The translations under genes were made by a program, and so were the position numbers. From contig NC_134031.1 in assembly GCF_964204645.1 (NCBI RefSeq), forward strand, positions 13,058,501-13,122,500: a stretch of DNA of 64,000 bases, read 5' to 3'. Source of the DNA: Tubulanus polymorphus. Taxonomy: Eukaryota; Nemertea; Palaeonemertea; Tubulaniformes; Tubulanidae. Positions 10,701 to 25,700 of the stretch are shown piece by piece. The first letter of the stretch is position 1. Each line of letters begins with the position of its first letter. The notes below the pieces were generated by a model. It searched no databases. It saw only the letters and a program-made list of their open reading frames with translations, and had not been told where the DNA came from.

Positions 10701-13700
10701 CTACCTACCAGGCTACTACGAGATTATACAGTAGCAATTAGTGTTGATTTATTAAGTATGTACACTTAGTGTACTTAGTGTAAATAGCTACCTAGTATTG
10801 TACGCAGATTGTATGCTTTTGCCGTTGAGGTCCTACCTAAGGCTTGTGTACGTACATGTATTTAATGAACGGTCCCTAAAGTGAAAGTCCAAAAAATATA
10901 GCTACAAAGCAGCAATTACAGGTTTTCTGCCAAGCAACATCCGTAAGCTTTGATATACCAACTAAATGGAATTATTCATTCGATACAACTTGTGAGAAAC
11001 AACAGTCGAAATATTAATATACATTTTTTTTCCTCTTTATGATACACCAAAACATATTTGAAAATATAGGTGCATAGCAGCGATAATGGGTTTCTGCCTA
11101 ATTGGTTCATATGTCGCACTGGGAAGCTACAAAGATTCCATCGAAATCATTCTCATCAGTTAATAACATATGGCCATTTTGAAGGGGCACAACCTACTGG
11201 TCAACACATAATCAGGATATGTGGAGCCATAAGGGCTACCACGTAGAAAATACTGATGTATCAAGTTTAGTCGAAATGGCTTTGAAGGTACTGAAGATAT
11301 GGTGCTTTCATAGTCCCCTGGTGGCAGTTGCATGTTCTAATCATAATTGTTGGCATAATGCACATATGTTTATGTACTAAAACCAGCTTTGAAACCAAAC
11401 TTAACACGTATACTCAATAAATATTAATTGATTTCTACAGACATTAATTTTTGGTATTCATTAACCATTTTGATATTATCACATCACTGTGACCTTGATC
11501 TGTTCTATCAAGACTCAATCTCATTCTGGTGAGTTGATCCACTGAACAAAGTAACAGAGATAAGAATGTATCACTACGCTAATTCGATTCAATAAATAAT
11601 ATGTTTTATTGATATATTTGAATACATGTATAAGTTCTTGATCACTGATTATAATAAGCACTATTATCAATAAATCATAAATTGCTAGGCTGTTACAAAC
11701 AAATGGTCAGTAAATTTCTAGATTTGTAGACCAATTGGCAATAACAGTAAGCCTCTGGCCAAAGTTGATACTGGCGTTATTGGATTACGAAACCATTGAA
11801 GATTTGCAGCTGAAAGCCAGACAGACATACAGACACATTCGATTGACTCCCCGTTTAGAGTGCAAAACAGTGTATGATATTGCATGGGGGGTCGGGCATC
11901 TTCACCCATCAAGGGATTCAAACTCACTACGCTTAAAACTGTTCCCCAAACCTCATGACCTCGCGAGTTGTTAAGAGTCGTAATTGGCTGACCAGAATCC
12001 GGTCGTACCTATCACAGCACTTGTAACAAACAACATAAGGCTTCTGTTGGAATTCACGAAATGGACCAATCAGCAAACATTTAACCTAACAAGAAAGTAT
12101 TTTGCAAATCAGTGTACGACGTCATGCGCAAAAGCGCCAGTAATGAAATCACGCGTCGTGAGGATAGGGGGCTGGTGGGTGCGAGTTCGGGGAGCGATAC
12201 GGGTCCCTGGCAAGTGAGGATGGGAGTTGGATGAGTAGAACGTTGTGACGATATCTACCATGTTGAGAATTACCAGCTTACAATAGATCTGGCTATAAGA
12301 AAATTCCCATTTAGTGTGATCGCGCGACCAACCTATTGAAAACTATAAATAAAATCTCTATTAAGCCGATACAAATCAAACAGAAATACGTAAGAAAAGA
12401 TATGCTTTGGCTTTGATCCATGCACCTACTGCACGCCAGACCAGCGCGTTACCCGCTGCTATTCGGGTCTATTCAATCGGGTCTATTCAATTCCGGGCTG
12501 ATGTTAGTCTGAATCCGTGATTTACAGTTGAGTTTGAGGCTCAAGGTTGTCTGGTAATTTGTAGGCTTTTCGGGAAGTATTTTTATCAATGGATGACAAT
12601 TCTTTACGACATTCTGGTTGCTGTTTAGACCTGGTAATTACACGGGATTAATTCATAATAAATTACTAAACGCAAATTCGAAATGGTCAGACGCTAAGTT
12701 ATATTACTGTCAGAAATGAAAATTACGTTTATAAGCTGTTAGTAGTAGAATCTGAGAGGAGTTACATTTTATGAAAAAATTTTGGCTGGAAAGTGGAAAT
12801 CTAATAATCATGGGAATGACATGAGGGTTTCTGCGAAGCAGCAGAAACCCTAGTCATAATGTATCACAAAAATCTTTTTTTTAAAACTTTTATTTTCTTA
12901 CAATAACACACCTTAGATGTTTAAAATTATAACAAAAATTAGGGTTTATTATTTCAATCATAATTTTATGAATGATAATGTATTATTCAATAATAAAATA
13001 TAATTTTACCAGCCCTGGTTTAAATATCCCCATAAAATTTCATGATCCTAGACGAAACACTTATGGAGTTATAGAAGCAAACAATTTCAGCGGCGTTGTC
13101 ATATCACAGAACACCAGAATCACAGAATATTCCAAAAGCAGGGAGGTTCATAGAAAATATGAATAGTCACAGGATTTTTATTCAGCAGCTGACCCATTTA
13201 TCATTGAAGAAATCTATTCAATCAGCTGGGAAGACCTCAAGTCAAATACAGCGTAGTTAAGCAAGGGGTTACAGGGGTTAGATTCTAAAAATTGTAGGAG
13301 CTCTACTAATTAAGCACCTAGATTTGGTTAGGTGCTCAACTGGAATTTTGTTAATGTGACAAAACGAGCGCCGTAGGCGCGAAGTCCCTTGTGGGAGGGG
13401 GGGTGTGGGGGCCCTCCCCCTGAAAAATTTTGAACTCTAGGGGCTTGGAAACGCTATTTCCAGGCATTTTTCATCTTTGAATGCTGTTAATTAAATTACC
13501 CAAAGGATGGAAAGTTTGTTTGCAATTCAGTTGAAAAAAATATCGCAGATTGTGGATCATGCAAATCTTCCAGTTTTCAGTATGGAGCAGGTAAGTTATC
13601 CCCTAGCTGGTTCCTCACAAGATCTGACACAGGATGCAACATGATAGAAGATGATTTTAGCTGGAACCTCCACACAGCAAGGATACTTATACTTATACTT

Positions 13701-16700
13701 ATTTTCTATTTTACAAGTTATTGGGAAATCAATAAACTTTCTACTTTGCACCAAGGTCTTGGGAAATCAATAAACTTTCTACAATTTTGCACGTGCTATT
13801 GAATAAGACTTAGGTGCGCTGCGAGTAGCGCTTCTACCAGATATTTTACGTGCGCATAGGCGCGCGAGCGCGATTGCGCGCCTCAAAATCTAACCCCTGG
13901 GGTTAATTGTAATGAAAATACAAACCTAAGTTAGAAGACTCCATGATTTCTAATAACATAGCAACAGTCTGATCAACATCAAAATCACTTTCTTCCAGTA
14001 AGTCCCGCACTAACCTCTCATTCTGCAAAAAAACAAAATTCAATATACAATGTATAGTATTAAAAGTCAATGAGCCGACTTTTTGGTCTCAGATTTCTAC
14101 ACCTCGCGTTCGATTATTCCACTAGGGTAGCTTAGAGATAACTTGGGGAAGGATTTGTTTTGTTTGTCATGTGGTACAGACGGCAGAGCCATACATAGTG
14201 GGGGGCAGTTGTCTCCAGGAATTTTGGAAATGTGCCATTTTAGCAAATATTAGGCTAATATAAATTGCCCATGGGCAAAGTGTGGTTTACCTTGAAAGCT
14301 AGAGGTTGTTTGGAATAAGGGCATTGCTTAAAAAATCTTTATAATTCGTGACTTCAAAGTTCCACAAGTTCATATTGCATTTTATCTTTCTTAAAGAATT
14401 ATTTTGTAGTCAAATAAGACCAAAGATATACATTTGGTTACGGTCCGCGTCCAAAATTTTGTAGGGTACAGGTAGGCACAACAGGGAAACCATTTTATAT
14501 TTTCAAAAAAAATATGTTTCACAATATGAAAAAAAATTCAAATAAGGCCATCCCAAAATAATTGTCTGTTTGCCGTAACACCGACTCAACTTTTCAGGAT
14601 GTAGGCAGGTAGAATTTTTTTGCAAAATTTTTGGGCAAAAAAACCCCCCAAATTTATCACCTTTTTTACATTGAAACAATATCGCAGAAATCATCTACGT
14701 TGTGCACTGGAAATTTGTCTAATAGCGTAGATTTCGAGAATTATTCCTTAATAATAACTTCGTCCAGATCGTCATCTCTGTGTTAAAAATGAAACAGTAC
14801 ATTGAATATGTGCGCGCTTTTTCGTTACCAGCTTTAATATAGTCACTATTAGAATGAATGGCAGCTTATTGGAACACTGCCAGTTTCCTGGAAAACTTAA
14901 ATTAGGCCACATGTTTTCACACGATGCACACTTGAATTCAAACATACGTAGCTCATACGTCGGCAGTGTGTCGGTCGGTCGGCCGTTTTTATCAAAAATA
15001 AAATTTATTTCAATGAATCCCAGAAAAAAAGTTTTCACTTGGTACCTTTGCAGTCGGGTCGGTCGGGTTACGGCAAACAGACCATTAATATGGGATGGCT
15101 TAAATTCATATGATGTTACATGTAAGAGGGTGGCTGAATATTGGGTCTTGGAAACCTCTTCCAATAATGGCCGCGGAAGTTAAAATACCGGTACAGAAGA
15201 AATCGGCTATTAGATCGTTTTAAATCCTGGAATTTACGACTACAATATTCAGAACTCGACCTATACTTGTAGTTTGCTGCTTAATATTTTCAGGTCACAA
15301 GAAATTACAATTTATTACAAATTCTATCAAACAGAAAACACAGCGCTCATCTTCTGCTACGATTATTCAGCCTATTTTCATGTCAAACGTGCACGCGTTA
15401 CAGCATCACCTTTAGTAGTGTACTGTACGAGCTTGTGTGTGTGTCGTGTAGCACTCCGCGCGCACGTGGTGGCCTCGTCTAGTGAATGTTCGCTTACACT
15501 TCAATGTCAATCAAGTCAATCACCGGGTATTAAAATGAAACAATACCTATGGCGGATGTGTGAAATAATTACATCCTCACCAGCAATGAGCATTTGAAAT
15601 TAGCACATATACGGCACCTAGTCCAATGAACCGTTCGCCATTCTATGGCTTTCCCATAATTATTTTAGTAGCGCCGGAATTCCCCGTATATCCCAAAACA
15701 GCCAATCCCATTCGCTCGTAGAGACGAGGCCCCCCCAATCGAGGTCATTGCAATTTTATACGCGAGAGCTAAGAATTTTCCCGCCAAAAACTCAGTTGAC
15801 CATGTCATCGACGGAGGTTCGTCATGTCTTCAATCGCATCGATTATACGTCGTTTAACCCGAGAACCAATGAAATAAATGCTCACATAAAAAAACGTACC
15901 GCGATTTTACATGAATTGGCTCAATGCCAACCTCATACTGCTGACAAAAGTCCAAAAATTATACCTTGTTTCTTACCAGCGGCTGGGTCGAAAAAACTCA
16001 TGCTAAAAATTGGTAAAAATAAAATCAATAGCGAAAAGCAGGTTAGAATTTAATTTGAAACTAAAAACCAACCTGCCGGGTGAACATAAAATTTAATTGG
16101 GGCTGATATTTATTATTTATTGTACATATATTAGGAGAAATTCATCGGAGTGACACGCGCACCACTCCACTGAATCCTTGCCCGGTAAAGAAAAGACTTA
16201 AGCAGCAGTAGCGCTGGTGAAGGTTCAAGGCCGTTCATGTTCATGGTGATTGAATTGAACATGATGCTGTTGAGTCTATAAAAAATCTATAGGGCCTTAT
16301 TGGTTTCCTGTAACAGATTTCATTTTAGGAAAAGAATTTTGGTTTACCATGTATGTGTAGGAACTTCGTTCTCACGTTTGGGGCAACAGATCAATCTTTT
16401 CCCTCGGTCTTGATGATTTGAATGCAGAATAGAATTGAATTGGATTTTCTGAAATTTACTCAATCATACAAAATCTAATTGGATTTAATGTTCTATTTGT
16501 TCAATAAAGTAAAATTGAATGGGGTTCGATATTTTTTTGCAGAATAAAATTTGATTGAATTTGCAGTTTGAGCACATGGCTAATTAGCATATTAAGGTCA
16601 TCCATCGGATTTGAGAAAAAGCTATTTTTACAAGACTTTGATAATTGCCAATGATATTTTCTGTAATACAAATAGATATATTCCTCCCAAAAACCAAATC

Positions 16701-19700
16701 AACTAAACATTTCACAGAAATCAATCTTGAAATACAATTTTAAATCTTAAAACAAAACCCGGAAGTAAAACAGTAGATGATACCGCGGGTTCACCTGAAC
16801 ACCTGGTGATTTCTGCGTCTAAACCAATCACAGAGGAGTCTTTCTGATTGGCCTTTTAAAACCGATATTTTTGCGTTCAGATTTTTTCAAAATTCAACTC
16901 CGTAGGATTTGGAGAATGGATAATGCATTAATGAATGATTTGAATGAATATATGCTCAGTTGCACAAAGAAGAGCCTATGCTCTGGAAACCATGTCATCT
17001 AAATTCACTTCATTTGTATAGTAATAGGCTCAGCCTAAAGCCGGCCTAAAAATGGTTTTTAATAAAAATGAAATCCTGCCTGCCTAAGTTTCCACAAATC
17101 TTTTTTTTCCTAAATAAAAAAAAACCTGCCTGCCTGGTCACTTTGGTGAGTAGAGAAGGTGGCGAAACAAGGTATAATTTTTTTTAAGGCTTGTTGTTAT
17201 ATGCAATTGAAATTTAATGCATAAGCCTTCACTTGGGACCAACAAACATTTTGAGGCATAACAGAGTTTTTGTCAAGGCATATAAAAAGGCTTAAAAGTA
17301 ACCTCCTCAGCAAGTGGGTTACTTGAGGGAAAATGATGACCAATTACGGTGACATTAGCCTAACATACCTGTTACTATGTGGAGAATGTTGAACGTAGTG
17401 GTGGTGAATGTTCAATGGAATGACTTATTCCTGGGTGACTTAAACCAATATTGTTTGTTTATTTGCCACAACCCACTGCATTCGTTCATGTTACCCAATT
17501 AGTTTCGAATATAAGCGAATAAACAAATCTAAACTACTTCTAAATGATTGGGGTTGGTTTATTGGCATGGCAACACTAAGGCAGTGTTTTCCACGGGTCA
17601 AATTTATAGCAGGGTGCAGTAAGAAATATTAAACTTATTCTGCAACAACGATGCAAGCACGGAAGGTGCGAAGCCATTGCGGGTGGTTTGGGGGTCCTCT
17701 CCCAAGAAATTTGTTTAATCTAATGCCTCCTCAGACTGTTTGAGACAGAAAACCACACTGGAATTCGTGAAAAGTCACATATGGTTTTAATGCTGGACGC
17801 CAAATATCACAATATATCTATCGACGAAAACTGGGCGAGTGGCTCAGTTACTATGATGGTTGTCTATTTTTAGAGAAACTGACGACGACCTACGCACTGG
17901 AGACAATGAATGCATGAACAAACACTTACATGCAATTTTTTCAGAAAATAAAGCGAGACTAACTTGATGTGTAAAATCTATTTTGATGAAATCAAATTGG
18001 ACATACGTTACAAGCAACAGCAACGAGGCAGCGGGGCGTGTAGTGAGAAGAAAATGCTTCAACACGTGGCCTAGTTTTATTTTTCCAGGAAACCAGGTAC
18101 TTGGCACTTGGCCAAGGATATGAATACATTATCACACTCACGCTAGCTATATCAATAAAAAATTCAAATAGCTCCAATCTTACTGAAAGAAAGCTTGTTG
18201 GAATGGTGAGGGCTCAAATAACAATATGCTTTTAAAATTTTTGAATTATCTTCAGTAGTTTTCGAGATATCGCAAATTGAAGTTTGAAAATTTGAGCGAA
18301 AAGTGTCTTCATGTTTCAATACACAAAAACTGTGATCTAAGAAGGCAATATTTCATGTAAACAAACTTCAATATCTCTTAAACTAAAGGAGATAGACTAG
18401 AAATTTAAAGAGCATTACACTCATAGCACTTTCAGGTGACAGTTGAAAGACCCAAAATTTTTGTCTGATTCCAAATGCCTATGGTTTCCATGGAAACCAG
18501 CCGAAAAATGGTAAAATAATGAAAATATTGATGTTAGATCAAAAGTTATGATGTAGAAAGGGGATAGAATAACTATTTATCAATAGTTTATGTTTGCCCT
18601 AAGTTTATCTAGGAATATCTATTATTATATAGATTATTATTATTACGTTTCCATGGTAACGGCAAGAAAAAATGTGAAATATTGAGAAATATTGATATGA
18701 TTTCAGATGAAATTATTTTTTTCACTACATAAATTTTGAAATGAATAAACATGATAATCAAGGCCTGTCAGTTAGGTCTATAGCCATAGGCTCCTATTGA
18801 AAATTGATTTAAATATACCAATTTTATATATTATTTGCTAAATGAATTTTAGTTTTTAGTAGAAAAGCAGAAAATTAGGCTTGGCCTAGCTCAAAACGCT
18901 GAAATTTGAAATATATTCATGATATCATAATAAAATCAATCAGTTTAGAAACATAAACCAAGCAATAGTAATAATACTACTAATAATAACTAAATAATAA
19001 TCCATTTGTTTTGTTTTGAGCTAAATTTCAACAATATTTTATATATATTTCAATTTTGCTGCTTTTGGAAAATCCCCTCGGGAGCCTCACTGTCCCATCA
19101 CGCGCCTCTATTTTTGCCCGTCACAAGCCTCAATTCATCCCATTAGACGCCTCCCTCTTTCAACAGCCACTTTACCGACGGGAGCGTAGTGGCGATCCGC
19201 GCGCAAAAAAAATATTCAGAAATATAGTGATGAATAATTATGAATCGGAAAATAAATACAATAATTTACCGCTAGACAGATGAATAATTGTTGAATATTG
19301 ATCTCATCACGAGCAGCGCGGCACATCGTCGTCATTCAATAACAAGTGCCGGCCGCCATTTTGTATCGCTCGCTTCAACGCAAAACTTCGACATCGACTT
19401 TTCCAGCAGTGATCGCTCAGCCCCGACACGAAATAAAATCATGCGGTCTTCAGTATTTGAATTTTAAGATCCTAAACCTTCCGATTCCTGATGATTCGTC
19501 GCTTATTTCGGGTCCTAAGCTGACGAATTTTGCTCTTGAAAAAGGGTATATTTCGATTTCTATTTCCTTCGACTAAAATGCGGATTTATACACTAAACCA
19601 ACCCCCAAGTGATAAAGATCGATCTTATTGGTTGATTCCAAAAGACTTTAGCTCATTTGCATTGATAGACAGGTTTTATGAATGATTTTACTACGCGATG

Positions 19701-22700
19701 TCAAAACGCGTAGTAAAAACGCGCATCACACTTTTCCTAATCAATAATGGTTGTCACAATCGATAGTGGCGCCCCGCACGGACATGAACATACCTACTCA
19801 CGCTGAGGCTGACTATCATTGCTATATATCACTTTTTTGATGTGTTACCTTTACTGGTTAATCTCAGCTCAAAGAAAATCCTACTAGATATATATGACAC
19901 AATATCAATGATGCAGTCAACAAAAATGTATATAAACTTCCTTTGTACATTTATTGATGATCCACAGACGCTAAACAAACTTTACTGATCAGACACGTGC
20001 CATATGCAGCGCGCGCCCTCGAAGATACTGATAGTAGGCTCCAAACACTGAGCTGCCAATCATTCTAAAGACCGCCGTTATCTTAGAAGTTGCCTACGCT
20101 CCAACTACTAGAACATTTCATGTATCCGATTTCACAACTTTGTAGGCACATCGTGATTAAGCTTCCCTTAAATTACGCATACGACAACGAAAAAAATTTA
20201 AGCAGGGTCGTAAAAACATTAGGCAGGGCGCTGATTTTTTAGCATGGCGGCATATAATTTTATGTTTATTATATTTACGGCATATAATAAAACAGCCCGT
20301 GGAGAACACTGTAAGGCTAGCTTATGTCGGAGTATAGCGTAATGGATACTGGCACAACTGGATTCATTGGTTTAGCAGTTAAAATCCCCAATTCTTCAAA
20401 GTAGGCAAAATTCCCCACCTTTGGAATGGAGTGAAACAGATACATACAACCTTAAGCCATTAAAACATTAACATTAAACAATAAATGATAGTAAAAACAC
20501 CAAAAATTGTCATACAGCAAAATCATTGGCGATCTATCCAAATTCAGAGAATATTGGGAAAAATCATAGGAAATGGTAGGTACTTGAAGAAATACTAACT
20601 CCCCCCACCTGCTATCCCAAAGGGCAATTGATAATCCACAATCAATAGCAGAGAAATGTGCACATGACTACCATAGATAAGGTAGAACTTGCTTAATTTG
20701 AATTTTTCAATCCGGATTTTCACTTAATTCAGATGAAATATTTGGTCTATTTAACCTGGAACCATGTAAACTATCATTCATAATTCGAATTTCATTTAAT
20801 TTGAAGAAATCTGGGCAGTGCCTGATAGTCATCCGAATTAATTGAGTTCTATTGTACAGACTTACATCACATCCAGATTCCCTCATTACTAATTCAACAG
20901 TTGACTCATCATCCAGAATTCCATTTGTTGAAGGCACACTATCTTGATGATCATACCCATTTGTATACATGTGCTCCGCAAATTTCTTCTTTTCGTTTTC
21001 ACTGATATCAACAGGATTCTGATTACAAAAAATACCACGCTATACTGTGATTTTTCATGATTTTAGTTTGATTTCAGCTGAAACTAAGCATGTGATATTT
21101 AGCATTTAGACGCAAAGCTCCACTGAGCAATCGTCCCATAGCAAAATTGCTAACTAGATAGATACCATGGCATTGTAACTTGAATCGCATGAGGCCAAGG
21201 CCAAAAATTGAGTGTCTTAGTCTATGAAATCACATTTATAATACCTTAAGTTTTATGTATGCAGGCGTTTCTGTATTGTCACCAATTCTGCGTACGCTGG
21301 AATAATGATCACCATTGTGGTAAGATATATGAAGTTCTCGACCTTTAGCATCTGTGGTACCTTGGATCTGGTGAAAGATTAAATACAAAACTTGTAGCTC
21401 ATATTTCCGTGTAAATAATGGTCAAATCAGATGCACAGATGATCATAGTAACTGAGCCACTCGCCAATTTTTCGTTGATAGATTTATATTTTAGATATTT
21501 GACCTTCGGTGCTCGCGTCTTCGTTGCAGAACAAGGATAATATTTCATACTGCGCCCTGCTATAAATTTGATTCATGGAGAACACTGATCTACTACATAC
21601 GATATATTTATTATTTGAGTTGCAATTGTTTCAGGCTTCGGTCAAATCTAAACTGTACCTACTACTGGTACAGATCCTAGCAATGATCAATAGTTCGGCA
21701 GTGGTTATTAATCCATGGGAGGCCTTCAACCCCATCCACTTATGCGATTTATTCTTATAAAAGCAACTATTGAAATTATGAAATGCTCCCTTGACATCAT
21801 CCTTGCAATTGGCCTTTTACATATCACAAGATGAGAATGGTTTCTATTTTCTAATGAGTTGTTGTTTTGGTAAGATTATCATGAAACTTGCCCTGTTTGC
21901 TGTCAATACTTGTTGTAGTGGTTTAAAGGAGCAGTTCAGTGGCGAGGATAGGTATCTTATAAAGGTTAGATAATGTGTGGACAGCGGATGTGTTGGTTGA
22001 CACCAAACAACTATCAATTTTCAGGTGGCTCAAACTGCTCTAAATGAATGAAACAAGTAGTTAGCGACATGAGGGACTCAGGACGTAATGATCAGCAGGT
22101 CATAACTGTGTTTGGCAATAATATTGTTGTGATTGGCCAAGACTTTTAGTTAGCCTTAAATCTTCCATAGGTGACTCAACCTTAATCGCCATAGGTGAAA
22201 ATTGTTGTTGAGCCGACCTCTGGCAAATAAAAAGTTAATGGGTAGATACGGGTATATATAATCTTCAGCCTTCCAAAATAACTGGATTCTGTCTACTGAC
22301 AAAGAGCCTATCGGCTTATATAGCTCCGCTGTGTGATTAGAAGAAATGGAAGCTGCATACCTAGGGGTGCCCCCTTTTGGCCAAATCCAAAAAGGGCTCT
22401 GTACTTTGTAGGTATTGGTCCATAGAACATTCATACCAAATTTGGACTTGATCTGATTAAAACTGTAGGACTAATAGCAATTTGAATGAAATAGAAACTC
22501 CACCCCCAGTGGCACCCCCTGGTGGACAAATAAAAAAAATGGCTCTGTAACTTCATAGGCCATGGTCCATAGAACATTCACACATAATTTGGAATTGATC
22601 TGATTATAACAGTAGGACTAGTAGCGATTTGAATAAACAGAAACTTCACCCCAAGGGGCGCCCCCGGGGGAAGAATCCAAAAAATGGCTCTGTAACTTTA

Positions 22701-25700
22701 TTGGGCTTGGTCCATAGAACATTGATACCAAATTTGGAATTGATCTGATTAAAACTGTAGGACTAGTAGCAATTTGAAGATATAGGAACTCCAACCCCAG
22801 GGGTGCCCCCTGGGGGACGAATCCAAAAAATGGCTCTGTAACTTGATAGGCCTAGGTCCATAGAAAATTCATACCAAATTTGGAATTGATCTGATTAAAA
22901 CTGTAGGACAGGTAGCGATTTGAAGAAATAGAAACTTTACCCCCAGGGGACGCCCATGGGGGACAAATCAAAACAAGAAGCCTGTCGGCTTATATAGCTC
23001 CGCTGTCTTTGTTGTGGCTTGGAGGATAGACTATCACATCAGTATCTATTTGAAACTAGATGTTCAGGGACATTATAGCCACTTGGAGAAGGGCCACAAT
23101 ACCAATAATCATACTAACATACTCTAAACTGACAAACTGGAGGAGTAGCGATTGAAAGGAAAATCTAAAAAAGGCCTAATTTGCATAATTTATGCAAAAT
23201 CAAAAATATGGCTCTATACTTTTGTAGGCACTCCCCAATAGATCATTCATATGAAGTTTGGTTGAAATCTACTGAAAACTGGAGTAGAAGTAGCAATTTA
23301 AGTGAAAATCTAAAAATAGCCCTAATTTGCATAATTTATGCAAAATCAAAAGTATGGCTCTATACTTTTGTAGGCACTCCCCCATACATCATTCGTACCA
23401 AGTTTGGTTGATATCTACTGAAAACTGAAGTAGAAGTAGCGATTTAAGTGAAAATCTAAAAATAGCCCTAATTTGCATAATTTATGCAAAATCAAAAATA
23501 TGGCTCTGTACTTTTGTAGGCACTCCCCCATAGATCATTCATACCAAGTTTGATTGAAATCCGCTGAAAATCGATGGAGGAGTAGCGATTTTAGTGAAAA
23601 TCTAAAAATAGCCCTAATTTGCATAATTTAAGCAAAATCAAAATTATGGCTCTGTACTTTTGTAGGCACTCCCCCATAGATCATTCATACCAAGTTTCAT
23701 CAAGATCCCATCAGAACTGTAGGACTAGTAGGGATATAAAGACAAGAAGCCTGTCGGCTTATATAGCTCTGCTGTCTTTGTTGTGACTTGGAGCATAGAC
23801 TATCACATCAGTATCTATTTGAAACTAGATGTTCAGGGACATTATAGCCACTTGGAGAAGGGCCACAATACCAATAATCATACTAACATACTCTAAACTG
23901 ACAAACTGTTGGAACTGAAGTCATAAGTGGAACAAACTGTAGTCCCCAAGTATAGGCACCAAGTGAAATTTATCAAAAATCTATGCAATTGCTTCGATAT
24001 AGAATGGCTCTATTCTTTTGTAGGCACTCCCCAATAGATCATTCATATGAAGTTTGGTTGAAATCTACTGAAAACTGGAGTAGAAGTAGCAATTTAAGTG
24101 AAAATCTAAAAATAGCCCTAATTTGCATAATTTATGCAAAATCAAAAGTATGGCTCTATACTTTTGTAGGCACTCCCCCATACATCATTCGTACCAAGTT
24201 TGGTTGATATCTACTGAAAACTGAAGTAGAAGTAGCGATTTAAGTGAAAATCTAAAAATAGCCCTAATTTGCATAATTTATGCAAAATCAAAAATATGGC
24301 TCTGTACTTTTGTAGGCACTCCCCCATAGATCATTCATACCAAGTTTGATTGAAATCCGCTGAAAATCGATGGAGGAGTAACGATTTTAGTGAAAATCTA
24401 AAAATAGCCCTAATTTGCATAATTTTTGCAAAATCAAAATTATGGCTCTGTACTTTTGTAGGCACTCCCCCATAGATCATTCATACCAAGTTTCATCAAG
24501 ATCCCATCAGAACTGTAGGACTAGTAGGGATATAAAGAAAAAGTTGACGCCGGACACCGAACACCGAACGGACGGACGGACGACGACGACGAACCCCCTA
24601 ACCCATCAGCTCTGCTGACCTTCGGTCACAGCGGAGCTAAAAAAGTTGACGCCGGACACCGAACACCGGACGGACGGACGACGATGACGAACCCCCTAAC
24701 CCATCAGCTCCGCTGACCTTCGGTCACAGCGGAGCTAAAAATGGCTCTGTAACTTTATAGGCCTTGGTTCATAGAACATTGATACCAAATTTGGAATTTA
24801 TCTGATTAAAACTGTAGGACTAGTACCGATTTGAAGGAAAAGTTGACAGACGAACAAACGAACGGACAGACGACGACGGCTCACCCCCTAACCCATTAGC
24901 TTCGCTGACCTTCAGTCACAGCGGAGCTAACGAGAAAGGATGGATGACAGATGAAAATTGAATCCAATAGTCACTGGGGGTTTGCCCAAGAGGGCTCAGA
25001 ACACTGAAGGTCAATAGTTTTTTTTAACAGCGAAAACAAAACTATACTTACTACCCATGGAGGAGATAGATATTGATGAATCACGATATTCACTTCAAGA
25101 AGACGAGAAAAGGCTACGATAGCATCGTTACCAGCATAGGTACCAGGTTTTTTCAATAACATTACTGAAAGAGAGTTGTGAAGGATTTCAACACAGTCAT
25201 CTTTAGCCTTAATTCTAGGATATTTTAGATGAAGAATAAGATTTCTTTCAAATACGGGGAAGCATTGACTTTTGAGCAGAAATGCGAAATTTTCATAGAT
25301 GTTGCCTTGCCTTGGGCTGATAGGACACTGGCTGATAGGACACTCTCTATCAGTAATGTCTGTCCACTAATAGATGTATACTATAGCTATTTTGCATTTT
25401 GTATTCATCAGAATTGAAATCCTGATTGAACGATAGTTCCGAAGATGCTATCCATTCATATTTTTGCTCCATTTTTATTAATTTCTTTTAAAAGTAATAT
25501 CAGAGAGTACATACTGTGTCTGTCAAATGAAATATCATCTTCGACGAAAGGTTCAAAATCGCGTCTATTATCGATCATATATTGCACCGTTTCCAGACGT
25601 TGTTTTAGATGATTGCGACAATGACCTTCTAGCTGATCATCCAGTGCTCGAAATAAACAGTTTCTGAAATAAACGAACAATCCAACAGATTAGTTATTGT

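Noticed and set aside
14772-15183. Overlapping frames of 130 (minus) and 109 (plus) codons
   Set aside because: They mirror each other across a repeat block that also occurs elsewhere in the window. No domain was recognised.
23181-24618. Several open frames of 67-76 codons with identical translations
   Set aside because: They follow the 146 bp monomer period and the tandem duplication. Their similarity comes from repeated DNA, not from a protein family.
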